This document shows positions 1 through 5,722 of a DNA stretch of 12,091 bases, piece by piece. A program made the translations under genes and the position numbers. The notes beneath the pieces are model-generated. The model saw nothing but the letters and a program-made list of their open reading frames with translations, was not told the origin of the DNA and did no database searches. Numbering within the stretch: position 1 is the first letter of the stretch; each line of letters opens with the position of its first letter. Source of the stretch: Ruminococcaceae bacterium UBA945 (GTDB taxonomy: Bacteria; Bacillota; Clostridia; Oscillospirales; Acutalibacteraceae). The stretch spans positions 9,032-21,122 of the forward strand of contig DBCZ01000009.1 of the NCBI GenBank assembly GCA_002293315.1. The letters are read 5' to 3'.

Positions 1-621
1 GGCAGCATACACAGCATGCTCTGCTACTCCATGACGCGCCGGGAATACCTCGTTCTCAAGGCCGAAAAGCTCGGCTTGAAGCTCAGCAAGCCCGAGGAAA
101 TCAGCAAAGAAGAATACCTTACCTACTTCAATGAAGAGGTTGAGGCGCTTAAAGCCGTAAATGATTTTGACGGGCGGATAACTCCGTTTGCGGCGGGGCT
201 TAAAAACGGCGAAAGCTTTGAAGAGTGGCTGAAAGCAAGGATTAACTTTCGCGCATCGGCGCCGGAGGGCTTCGTGACTGACGACACCTTCTTCCTCACG
301 AGTGAAAGCGGCAGAATCCTCGGCGCGGTCAATCTTCGCCACGAGCTCAATGATTATCTCCGCGTAATCGGCGGCCACATCGGCTACGGAATAAGGCCGG
401 CGGAACGCGGGAAGGGCTATGCGGCTATTCAGCTTGCCTTGGCGCTTGAAAAGGTGAGGGAAATCATGCCGGATTTGGAAAAGGCGCTGATTACCTGCAA
501 CGACGAAAACCCTGCCTCGGCCAAAACGATTGAAGCCTGCGGCGGGATTATGGAAAACAGGGTTGAGGAAGAAAACGGGAAGATAGTGCGAAGATATTGG
601 CTAAGTGTAATAGAGAGTTGA
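1..621 (+). CDS. GNAT-family acetyltransferase, 5'-truncated by window edge (COG3981-like C-terminal domain)
   Basis: The frame is open from base 1, so the gene begins outside the window. The in-window ATGs (16, 31) have no ribosome binding site. From about residue 22 after the ATG at 16, the protein matches a predicted GNAT acetyltransferase type: KPEEISKEEYL, then EGFVTDDTFFL, GAVNLRHELNDYL, GGHIGYGIRPAERGKGYA and a RRYWL end. R131-G-K-G134-Y-A136 fits the acetyl-CoA pyrophosphate-binding signature R-x-x-G-x-A, and ITCNDENPASAKTIEACGG is the usual second half of the fold. GNAT enzymes move an acetyl group from acetyl-CoA to an amine; the substrate is unknown here. The residues before the domain (HSMLCYSMTRREYL) look like the tail of another GNAT domain, so a two-domain fusion is likely. 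The gene ends at TGA 619-621, before a hairpin shared with the converging operon. Confidence 0.85.
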   Translation, partial: GSIHSMLCYSMTRREYLVLKAEKLGLKLSKPEEISKEEYLTYFNEEVEALKAVNDFDGRITPFAAGLKNGESFEEWLKARINFRASAPEGFVTDDTFFLTSESGRILGAVNLRHELNDYLRVIGGHIGYGIRPAERGKGYAAIQLALALEKVREIMPDLEKALITCNDENPASAKTIEACGGIMENRVEEENGKIVRRYWLSVIES

Positions 622-641
622 AAGTATGGTTAGCACCAACG

Positions 642-681
642 AAGCGGCTCATCACAAACATCTGTATGTGATGAGCCGCTT
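642..681. terminator. 15-bp perfect hairpin between convergent genes, likely bidirectional terminator
   Basis: AAGCGGCTCATCACA (642-656) pairs perfectly with TGTGATGAGCCGCTT (667-681) around a 10-base loop. The plus strand continues TGGTTTC, giving only a weak T-run. The hairpin sits in the 69-base gap between the stop codons of the acetyltransferase (+) and the membrane protein (-), so it could end both transcripts. The position and perfect stem are seen; termination is inferred. Confidence 0.7.
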
Positions 682-690
682 TGGTTTCAC

Positions 691-705
691 CTATCCATTA
701 TCAAC
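691..705. repeat. Interspersed repeat unit CTATCCATTATCAAC
   Basis: This 15-mer recurs as two adjacent near-copies at 3677-3705 beside tRNA-Val (CTATCCACTATCAAC and CTCTCCATTATCAAC). Here it supplies the last codons and the stop of the membrane protein on the minus strand. Confidence 0.6.
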
Positions 706-1074
706 CGTTCTTTTCTTCTTGGGAATACAGCCAAGGAGATACAGCCCCGGTAAGAACATGCTCATAATAAAGCTGACTATATCGAAGCCTGTAACCCATA
801 GCGCAACAACAGCGCCGAGAATTCTGAAAAGCACCGCCGGCATGCCAACTGCCTTACAAAACGCCGCTTTTTCGGGCTTCCTCGCGTTTAGAGTATAGAT
901 GATACCGGCGGCCAAAACACCCACCGAGCTTATCAGCGAAATTATGGCGGAAAACAGCGGAAGCCCCGATAAGGAACCTGCCACAGCGATAATGCCAATT
1001 ACCAAGCCGAACCCGCCGCCGAGAATCATTAGGATTCCCGTAACCAAAGAAAGCACATTTATTCTATGTTTCAT
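691..1074 (-). CDS. Small hypothetical membrane protein, about 4 TM segments
   Basis: This is a 127-residue protein of unrecognised family. Hydrophobic stretches at about residues 7-33, 41-62, 78-95 and 98-116 suggest four membrane helices. A basic segment ARKPEKAAFCK lies between helices 2 and 3, and the tail is strongly basic (PKKKR at 118-122). It starts at ATG 1074 behind AGGAG with a 7-base gap. It is the last gene of the five-gene minus-strand operon, 15 bases after the cupin. Its final codons (VDNG plus the TAG stop) lie inside a copy of the interspersed repeat CTATCCATTATCAAC, so the natural C-terminus may have been altered by repeat insertion. No enzymatic motif is visible and no function is assigned. 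Confidence 0.8.
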   Translation of the reverse strand: MKHRINVLSLVTGILMILGGGFGLVIGIIAVAGSLSGLPLFSAIISLISSVGVLAAGIIYTLNARKPEKAAFCKAVGMPAVLFRILGAVVALWVTGFDIVSFIMSMFLPGLYLLGCIPKKKRTVDNG

Positions 1075-1089
1075 ATTTCATCTCCTGTT

Positions 1090-1575
1090 TTATTCCCCGT
1101 GATAATACTCAACGTGGCTGTTAAGCGGGAAGGTTTTATACGTATTATTCGCGCGCAAGCCCATTTTATCGGAGTTCGGATAATACACGATATCGGGCGT
1201 GTTGTTTGTGTCCACGTCGAGATAGACGAGGTTCTCTGCTTCCGAATTGTTCGTGAGCTTATGCGCCCCCGCTTCACCCGTAGGGCAGATTATCACATCG
1301 CCCGCTTTAATGGGGCGATTCCCGCTCGGCGTCTCAAGAATGCCGCTGCCTGAAATCACATAGAAAACCTCTTCGTTTGCCATGTGCCAGTGCATGGGGA
1401 AATTCGATTTCCCCGGCGGTAGCGTGTAAAAAGCCACAACAGTTTTGCTTTCGGTAATCTGATATTTCTCCTTGCCGTCAGTGACGTCATGCGAGAAATA
1501 TTCATACGGCTCATGTACGTTTAGGTGTGTAGGCTCAATTTCGTTCATGCTCGTGATGAAAATTTCTTTACTCAT
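1090..1575 (-). CDS. Cupin-domain protein, metal-binding motifs intact
   Basis: This is a 161-residue single-domain cupin. Motif 1 is present with its metal ligands (H62, H64 and E68 or E69, then GSG at 76-78). Motif 2 is also present: G92-D-V-I-I-C-P98-T-G100-E-A-G-A-H105-K-L-T-N109. All the canonical His/Glu ligands are there, so a bound metal and a beta-barrel fold are expected. Cupins of this size range from sugar isomerases to dioxygenases and binding proteins, and the reaction cannot be told from sequence. It starts at ATG 1575 behind AAGGAGG. It lies 26 bases after the flavodoxin-like gene and 15 before the membrane protein in the same operon. With no signal peptide it should be cytoplasmic. 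Confidence 0.88.
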   Translation of the reverse strand: MSKEIFITSMNEIEPTHLNVHEPYEYFSHDVTDGKEKYQITESKTVVAFYTLPPGKSNFPMHWHMANEEVFYVISGSGILETPSGNRPIKAGDVIICPTGEAGAHKLTNNSEAENLVYLDVDTNNTPDIVYYPNSDKMGLRANNTYKTFPLNSHVEYYHGE

Positions 1576-1601
1576 TTTTCCTCCTTATAAAACACTAATT
1601 T

Positions 1602-2240
1602 TTATTTGCTCGCCAGCCTTGCGCCGATTTCATACGCTCTCCGGCAATCGAGCGGCCATTGCTCCGTGCGAATTCTCTCCTTTTGCGCCACGTCAAAAAT
1701 ACCCGCCGCGTATTTTGAATAATCATCAAACTGATATGTGTCAAAGCTCGCGAGATATTCCGTCGTGCCGCCCAGCAAAGCAAGACTCCTGCTGTTTTGC
1801 TCGAACAGCGGCATGCCGTAATGCTCGCCCTCCTTCGGCAGATTCATCGTGAAGAAAAACGCCGAGGATATATTCTTGCCCGGCGCTGTGCGCATCGGGT
1901 TATCGTAGGTCATGTTCATGAAGAGAAGCCGCTCCATGAACGAGCGCATCATGCCCGTCACGTCGCTGTAGTAAATCGGCGAGCCGAGCAGCAGCACGTC
2001 GCATGCCATGACCTTTTCAAGAATAGGGGAGAGCCCGTCGCGCATGGCGCAATGCCCCGAGCCTGCGTTTTCCTTGCGCTTGCACGCGAAGCAGCTGGTG
2101 CAGCCCCTGTAAGCGTAATCATAAAGATGTATGATTTCAACCTCGGCGCCGACAGATTCCGCACCGCTGATTGCCTGCTTAAGCAAGGCGGCCGTGCTGA
2201 AATCCTTCCTCGGGCTGCCGTTGATTGCGATAACCTTCAT
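1602..2240 (-). CDS. Flavodoxin-fold NAD(P)H-dependent oxidoreductase (multimeric flavodoxin, WrbA/iron-sulfur-flavoprotein type)
   Basis: This is a 212-residue protein. The N-terminus MKVIAINGSPRKDFST is the FMN phosphate-binding loop of the COG0655 flavoprotein family. LGSPIYYSDVTGMMRSFMERL (about 85-105) is the second flavin-contact segment. Between them is a cysteine cluster (C47, C50, C53 and C64: GCTSCFACK then GHC). Iron-sulfur flavoproteins use a similarly placed cysteine cluster to bind a 4Fe-4S centre, but many relatives keep cysteines without one, so a cluster is only possible. The likely role is NAD(P)H-dependent reduction of quinones, nitro compounds or another electron acceptor in the cytoplasm. 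AAGGAG of its ribosome binding site overlaps the TAA stop of the upstream S51 peptidase gene, which suggests translational coupling. Confidence 0.9.
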   Translation of the reverse strand: MKVIAINGSPRKDFSTAALLKQAISGAESVGAEVEIIHLYDYAYRGCTSCFACKRKENAGSGHCAMRDGLSPILEKVMACDVLLLGSPIYYSDVTGMMRSFMERLLFMNMTYDNPMRTAPGKNISSAFFFTMNLPKEGEHYGMPLFEQNSRSLALLGGTTEYLASFDTYQFDDYSKYAAGIFDVAQKERIRTEQWPLDCRRAYEIGARLASK

Positions 2241-2250
2241 TCAAATCTCC

Positions 2251-2868
2251 TTATACTGAAACAGTTTCCATGCCGCCGTCATTGGTTAAAATCACTTGCT
2301 TATTACTTATAACCTGCAAATCCAGCTTGCCGGAATATTTTGAAACAATTTTTTTGACTTTAGAGTTGAAAATTAAATCCTCAGAATGCGGAACAGTGCA
2401 AAAATCCACAAGCTTCAATGCGGAAAAATCACTTTTCAGCTCCGGCGCGGGCGTCGGGCTGTCCATATATTTGATATACTCGATATCCGGCGCGGTGATT
2501 ATCGAGCCGGCGGACTCACCTATATAAACTTTCACTTTGCCGACTTGCTCTGCAATAAGCTTATCAGCGCCCGACCTTCTCAGCTCCTGAAGCAGGAAAA
2601 ACGTGTTTCCGCCGGAGATGAAGATGAAATCCGCGCTTTCAAGCTTATTTGCCATGCTCTCATATGGCTCAGATGAAACATCCAACTCGCAAATCTCCGC
2701 GCCGAGCTCCTCAAAGGCCTCCATGCCCTCTTTAACATAGAATTTGAATTTCTCAACGAGGCTGGCCGTTGGAATAAAGGCTACCTTTTTGCCGTGGCAA
2801 TCGCCGGCAAAATCAGGAAGCAAAGCTGCAACCTTGGCAAAATATGACGATAAAAAAAGCCTAGACAT
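2251..2868 (-). CDS. Peptidase family S51 (dipeptidase E/cyanophycinase-like)
   Basis: This is a 205-residue protein, close to the usual S51 length. It shows IPTAS at 32-36, the ISGGNTFFLLQ strand at 84-94, and the nucleophile elbow G117-E-S119-A-G-S with S119 as the likely catalytic serine. The likely catalytic histidine is H161 in VPHSED. S51 enzymes such as PepE cleave N-terminal aspartyl dipeptides, and relatives degrade cyanophycin. This one resembles the short bacterial PepE-like group, and its substrate is unknown. There is no signal peptide, so it should be cytoplasmic. It starts at ATG 2868 behind GGAGG. It follows the CDP-alcohol phosphatidyltransferase by 13 bases, and its stop codon overlaps the ribosome binding site of the flavoprotein gene. 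Confidence 0.9.
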   Translation of the reverse strand: MSRLFLSSYFAKVAALLPDFAGDCHGKKVAFIPTASLVEKFKFYVKEGMEAFEELGAEICELDVSSEPYESMANKLESADFIFISGGNTFFLLQELRRSGADKLIAEQVGKVKVYIGESAGSIITAPDIEYIKYMDSPTPAPELKSDFSALKLVDFCTVPHSEDLIFNSKVKKIVSKYSGKLDLQVISNKQVILTNDGGMETVSV

Positions 2869-2881
2869 ATAATTCCTCCAA

Positions 2882-3424
2882 TCAAGTTTTATTTATATGG
2901 AACATGCTTATTATATTCCTGTCAAGCTTCCTTGCTTTGATAGTAATAATCAATTCCTCAATCGCCGAAAGGCCGGCTATGGAGAATAGAATAATCACGG
3001 TAGCGGATAAGCCCAAACTATAATACAGAACAGGAAAAAGCGAGAGCGCTATGCCCGTCACCTTGTTTGAATATGTATGCAGGAACGTTAAAGCGTGAAA
3101 TCTTGCAAATCCGATTCCGAGCGAAGAAAAACGCAGAAGAGCTATCGCCCCTATCCACCAGAGCATCCATGCTTCAAACATAAGAAATGGGATAAAAGCA
3201 ACAAATATCACAGCAATAAGGATAAAATCCGCGATACTGTCTAAAGTCTCGCCAAGCTTGCTTTCAGTGTTTGTCTTTCTGGCGACGAAGCCGTCAAGCA
3301 CGTCGCTTACACAGCAAAGAGCATACAGAACAAAGAAAGGGGGAGAGAACGGCACGAAGAAAAGCATGAGCACAGCGAAGATAATTCTTATTATTGTAAT
3401 TGCTGAAGCGGCATATTTAATCAT
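2882..3424 (-). CDS. CDP-alcohol phosphatidyltransferase (PgsA/PssA family)
   Basis: This is an integral membrane enzyme of about 180 residues that transfers a phosphatidyl group from CDP-diacylglycerol to an alcohol. In the numbering that starts at the upstream GTG (3430), the full family signature is present: D43-x2-D46-G47-x2-A50-R51-x8-G60-x3-D64-x3-D68. All four metal-binding aspartates are kept. Hydrophobic segments on both sides give about six membrane helices. The acceptor alcohol (glycerol phosphate, serine, inositol or other) cannot be decided. I chose ATG 3424, because the in-frame GTG at 3430 lies inside AGGTGA, which itself looks like the ribosome binding site for that ATG. It is the first gene of the five-gene operon, about 30 bases downstream of the predicted transcription start. 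Confidence 0.88.
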   Translation of the reverse strand: MIKYAASAITIIRIIFAVLMLFFVPFSPPFFVLYALCCVSDVLDGFVARKTNTESKLGETLDSIADFILIAVIFVAFIPFLMFEAWMLWWIGAIALLRFSSLGIGFARFHALTFLHTYSNKVTGIALSLFPVLYYSLGLSATVIILFSIAGLSAIEELIITIKARKLDRNIISMFHINKT

Positions 3425-3462
3425 ATTCACCTGATTTTCAAAAACAATCTGTTTCCGTGAAG

Positions 3463-3491
3463 ATTATAGCATAATGAGAGTAGATTATCAA
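3463..3491 (-). promoter_or_regulatory. Sigma-A promoter for the five-gene minus-strand operon
   Basis: On the minus strand, TTGATA (3491-3486), a 17-base spacer ending in TGC, and TATAAT (3468-3463) form a near-consensus promoter with an extended -10. Transcription should start near 3456, just upstream of the phosphatidyltransferase gene. Confidence 0.75.
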
Positions 3492-3526
3492 ACATTTAAC
3501 AAAAACTTCCGCTTTGAATACATAAA

Positions 3527-3613
3527 AAATGGACAATCAACAATTAACAAATAAAAATGTCCTTAATTGTACATTATGCGTGCTGCGCTTATTGTCAATT
3601 ATCAATTGTTCTT
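3527..3613. repeat. Copy A of a tRNA-flanking AT-rich interspersed repeat
   Basis: The right part, 3568-3613, aligns with 3884-3939 (copy B): TGTACA(T/C)TATGCG(T/C)GCTGCGC, then TTATTGTCAATTATCAATTG. Copy B differs mainly by 10 extra bases that duplicate the CGCTGCGC segment. The left part (AAATGGACAAT and following) resembles AAATGTACAAT of copy B. There is no coding potential. The copies sit on either side of tRNA-Val. Confidence 0.6.
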
Positions 3614-3676
3614 CTAGGTGGGAACGAAAAAGCAGTTAATAATGAGTGGTGGTAAGCAAACAGTTCTTTTTCTAAA

Positions 3677-3705
3677 CTATCCACTATCAACTCTCCATTA
3701 TCAAC
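3677..3705. repeat. Two adjacent copies of the CTATCCATTATCAAC unit
   Basis: CTATCCACTATCAAC (3677-3691) and CTCTCCATTATCAAC (3691-3705) are near-identical to 691-705. They lie just downstream of the 3' end of tRNA-Val. No convincing terminator for the tRNA transcript was found here. Confidence 0.55.
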
Positions 3706-3714
3706 TGCTCTCAA

Positions 3715-3791
3715 TGGTGGGGACAGCTGGGCTCGAACCAGTGACCTCCCGCGTGTGAGGCGGACGCTCTAACCAGCTGAGCTATGCCCCC
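3715..3791 (-). tRNA. tRNA-Val, anticodon CAC
   Basis: The 77-base gene includes an encoded CCA (3717-3715). A cloverleaf can be drawn by hand: acceptor GGGGGCA/TGTCCCC with one G-U pair, D-stem GCTC/GAGC with a 9-base loop, anticodon stem TCCGC/GCGGG with loop CTCACAC, a 5-base variable loop, and T-loop TTCGAGC. The T-stem has an A-C mismatch at its base (49-65). Anticodon CAC (3757-3755) reads GUG. No good promoter lies directly upstream, so it may be co-transcribed with tRNA-Ala across the inverted-repeat element. Confidence 0.93.
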
Positions 3792-3795
3792 ATGT

Positions 3796-3939
3796 AAGGG
3801 CAATTGATAATTGAAAATGTACAATGAACAGATAAAACAGTGAAATGACTGGCTCAATAATGTAAGCCTTATGACACGGTCACTGTACACTATGCGCGCT
3901 GCGCGTCGCTGCGCTTATTGTCAATTATCAATTGCCCTT
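3796..3939. repeat. Copy B: 144-bp element with 19-bp perfect terminal inverted repeats between two tRNAs
   Basis: AAGGGCAATTGATAATTGA (3796-3814) is the exact reverse complement of 3921-3939, and the match continues imperfectly inward. The element fills almost the whole gap between tRNA-Val and tRNA-Ala. Each arm contains a small palindrome, CAATT-GAT-AATTG. The right part matches copy A (3568-3613). It encodes no protein and has the look of a MITE-like or palindromic interspersed repeat. Confidence 0.7.
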
Positions 3940-3941
3940 TT

Positions 3942-4017
<76 letters not shown>

Positions 4018-4029
4018 ATGAACTCTAAA

Positions 4030-4058
4030 ATAATACCATATCTTCATGCCATTTTCAA
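4030..4058 (-). promoter_or_regulatory. Promoter of the tRNA-Ala (and perhaps tRNA-Val) transcript
   Basis: On the minus strand, TTGAAA (4058-4053), 17 bases, then TATTAT (4035-4030) end 12 bases before the first base of mature tRNA-Ala. This places the transcription start about 5 bases upstream of the tRNA. Confidence 0.65.
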
Positions 4059-4095
4059 GCAGAATTTTCTATTTCCGCCTAAAAACAACTAAATG

Positions 4096-4124
4096 TTGTA
4101 TATAGGGCTGAATTGTGGTATATT
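4096..4124 (+). promoter_or_regulatory. Promoter candidate for the O-antigen-ligase-like operon
   Basis: TTGTAT (4096-4101), 17 bases, TATATT (4119-4124). The predicted start near 4131 is about 40 bases before the GTG start codon. The match is weaker than the other promoters in the window. Confidence 0.5.
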
Positions 4125-4170
4125 TATCTGTAAATAAACCTCCAAAGAGACTTTTAAGGAGCGTGCTGAC

Positions 4171-5712
4171 GTGCCTATGGACAATACACTTAAAAGAAAG
4201 CTTTCTTTGTATACGGGAGAATTCATGGCGGCGCTGCTGATTATCCAGCCGCTGCTTGATGTTCTGTCTTTCTTTATGCAGCAGGGCGGCAACACAATCC
4301 TTACCACGGTTATCCGCTCTGTGCTGCTTGTGGCCGTCAGCCTCTATGGCTTCTTTATTTCGGATAAGAAAAAAGACTACATTATTCTCTATGCGGTGCT
4401 TGCCGGGTTCTGGCTTGTACACATGGCGAATTCCTTTCGCACCGGCTATGCCGACCCAATTGCCGACGCCGGCGAATACCTGAAGCTCATCCAGTTTCCG
4501 CTGTGGACTTTCTCCTTTATCACGTTCTTCAGGAAGAGAGACGGCCTCAACCTCAAGATGGCGGGGGTTCTCACAATCAACTTCGCAATTATCCTTTTGA
4601 TTATCGCGCTCTCGTTCGCCGTGGGTGTGCCGGTTTACACATATGATTATCCCGAGCGGGAAATCTTCATCGGGCTGCGCGGCTGGTTTGACGTTCCTAA
4701 CTCGCAAAGCGCTATTTTATGTATGCTTGTTCCGGCCGTGCTGCTTTGGGCGGCGAGGCTCGAAAATATCTTCGTTTTCCTTGCGGCGTCAATTCTCGGC
4801 ATCGGAATTCTCTTCTTTACCGGCACGCGCATGACGTTCTACGGCGCGATTGTCATCGCCGTGACTATGGCGATTTTGCTGCTCATCAACAGAAAGCCGT
4901 GGTGGTTCGCAGCGATTTTGCTGGCGTTGCTTGCGCTAATCATCGTCTTCCGCGGGTGGTCGCCGATGGCGGAGCGTGAGGCCGTAACCGGCGGAACTGT
5001 CGGCATCTATGAGGAGAAAACCGCTGAAATCATGGGCAGTGGCGGTTTCTCAGCCGAATACTTCAATAAAGAGGAAATCCCGCCCGAAACGCTGGAGAAA
5101 ATCAAGCGTGTCTACACTGAAATCTATGGTAACAAGGGCGTTTATGACGACATGCTTCTCGGCGATTTAATCGAGCGCTTCGGCGTGGAGCGCGTGATGG
5201 AGGCTTACGACTATACCGTCTCGCCGAACATCCTCGCCAATGACGGCCGCCTCAAGCGCCTGACCTACTGCAACCTCATCTGGGAGGAGCAGGATATTCT
5301 CACGAAGCTCTTCGGTTTTGAGTATGACGAGGTTCGCCACGGCGATATTTCCTATAATCCCGAGAACGATTTCCCAGCGATTCTCTTCCACTGCGGATAC
5401 GTCGGCACGGCGCTCTACCTGGCTTTCATACTTTACTTCGTCATAAAGGGAATAATCGCTTTTATAAGAAATATCAAAGGCTTCTTTACGTTGGAGGTAG
5501 GCACATCTGTCATCATGTTCGCGATGGCTCTCTGCGCGGCACAGTTTTCCGGCCACGTGCTTCGCAAGCCCAATGCGATTGTGTATTTCTCGCTTGCCGC
5601 TGCCATGCTCTACACATTCATAACAGGAAATCCTATGAGGGATTCAGTGAAGACGAAAATTAACACCGGAAAATATAAAAAAGAGGGCCGAGTAAGAATA
5701 AAAAGGGTTTGA
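4171..5712 (+). CDS. Polytopic membrane protein, O-antigen ligase/polymerase-like (paralog 1)
   Basis: This 513-residue protein has about 11-12 predicted membrane helices: nine within residues 17-261, and the rest after 403. Between them is a large hydrophilic loop at about 262-402. This is the topology of the O-antigen ligase/Wzy class, which transfers or polymerises lipid-linked glycans outside the membrane. Visible landmarks are QPLLDVLSFF (26-35), FISDKKK (62-68), RGWFDVPNSQSA (170-181), FTGTRMTFYG (216-225, with R220 placed like the Arg of the family's SRG-type motif) and LTKLFGFEYD followed by ENDFPAILFHCGYVG (398-412). GTG 4171 is preferred because AAGGAG (4156-4161) lies 9 bases upstream; the ATG at 4177 is too far. 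The second paralog follows after 10 bases. The glycan substrate is unknown, as no glycosyltransferases are nearby. Confidence 0.8.
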   Translation: MPMDNTLKRKLSLYTGEFMAALLIIQPLLDVLSFFMQQGGNTILTTVIRSVLLVAVSLYGFFISDKKKDYIILYAVLAGFWLVHMANSFRTGYADPIADAGEYLKLIQFPLWTFSFITFFRKRDGLNLKMAGVLTINFAIILLIIALSFAVGVPVYTYDYPEREIFIGLRGWFDVPNSQSAILCMLVPAVLLWAARLENIFVFLAASILGIGILFFTGTRMTFYGAIVIAVTMAILLLINRKPWWFAAILLALLALIIVFRGWSPMAEREAVTGGTVGIYEEKTAEIMGSGGFSAEYFNKEEIPPETLEKIKRVYTEIYGNKGVYDDMLLGDLIERFGVERVMEAYDYTVSPNILANDGRLKRLTYCNLIWEEQDILTKLFGFEYDEVRHGDISYNPENDFPAILFHCGYVGTALYLAFILYFVIKGIIAFIRNIKGFFTLEVGTSVIMFAMALCAAQFSGHVLRKPNAIVYFSLAAAMLYTFITGNPMRDSVKTKINTGKYKKEGRVRIKRV

Positions 5713-5722
5713 GGGAGGAGTT

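Noticed and set aside
1797..2312. 171-codon plus-strand ORF
   Set aside because: Antisense shadow of the flavoprotein gene, which has clear family motifs and a ribosome binding site.
3527..3939. CRISPR array in the repeat-rich tRNA region
   Set aside because: The repeats are few, unequally spaced, palindromic and imperfect, with no regular spacers and no cas genes nearby.
4069..4707. 212-codon minus-strand ORF
   Set aside because: Antisense to the first O-antigen-ligase-like gene, with highly charged, low-complexity translation and no ribosome binding site.
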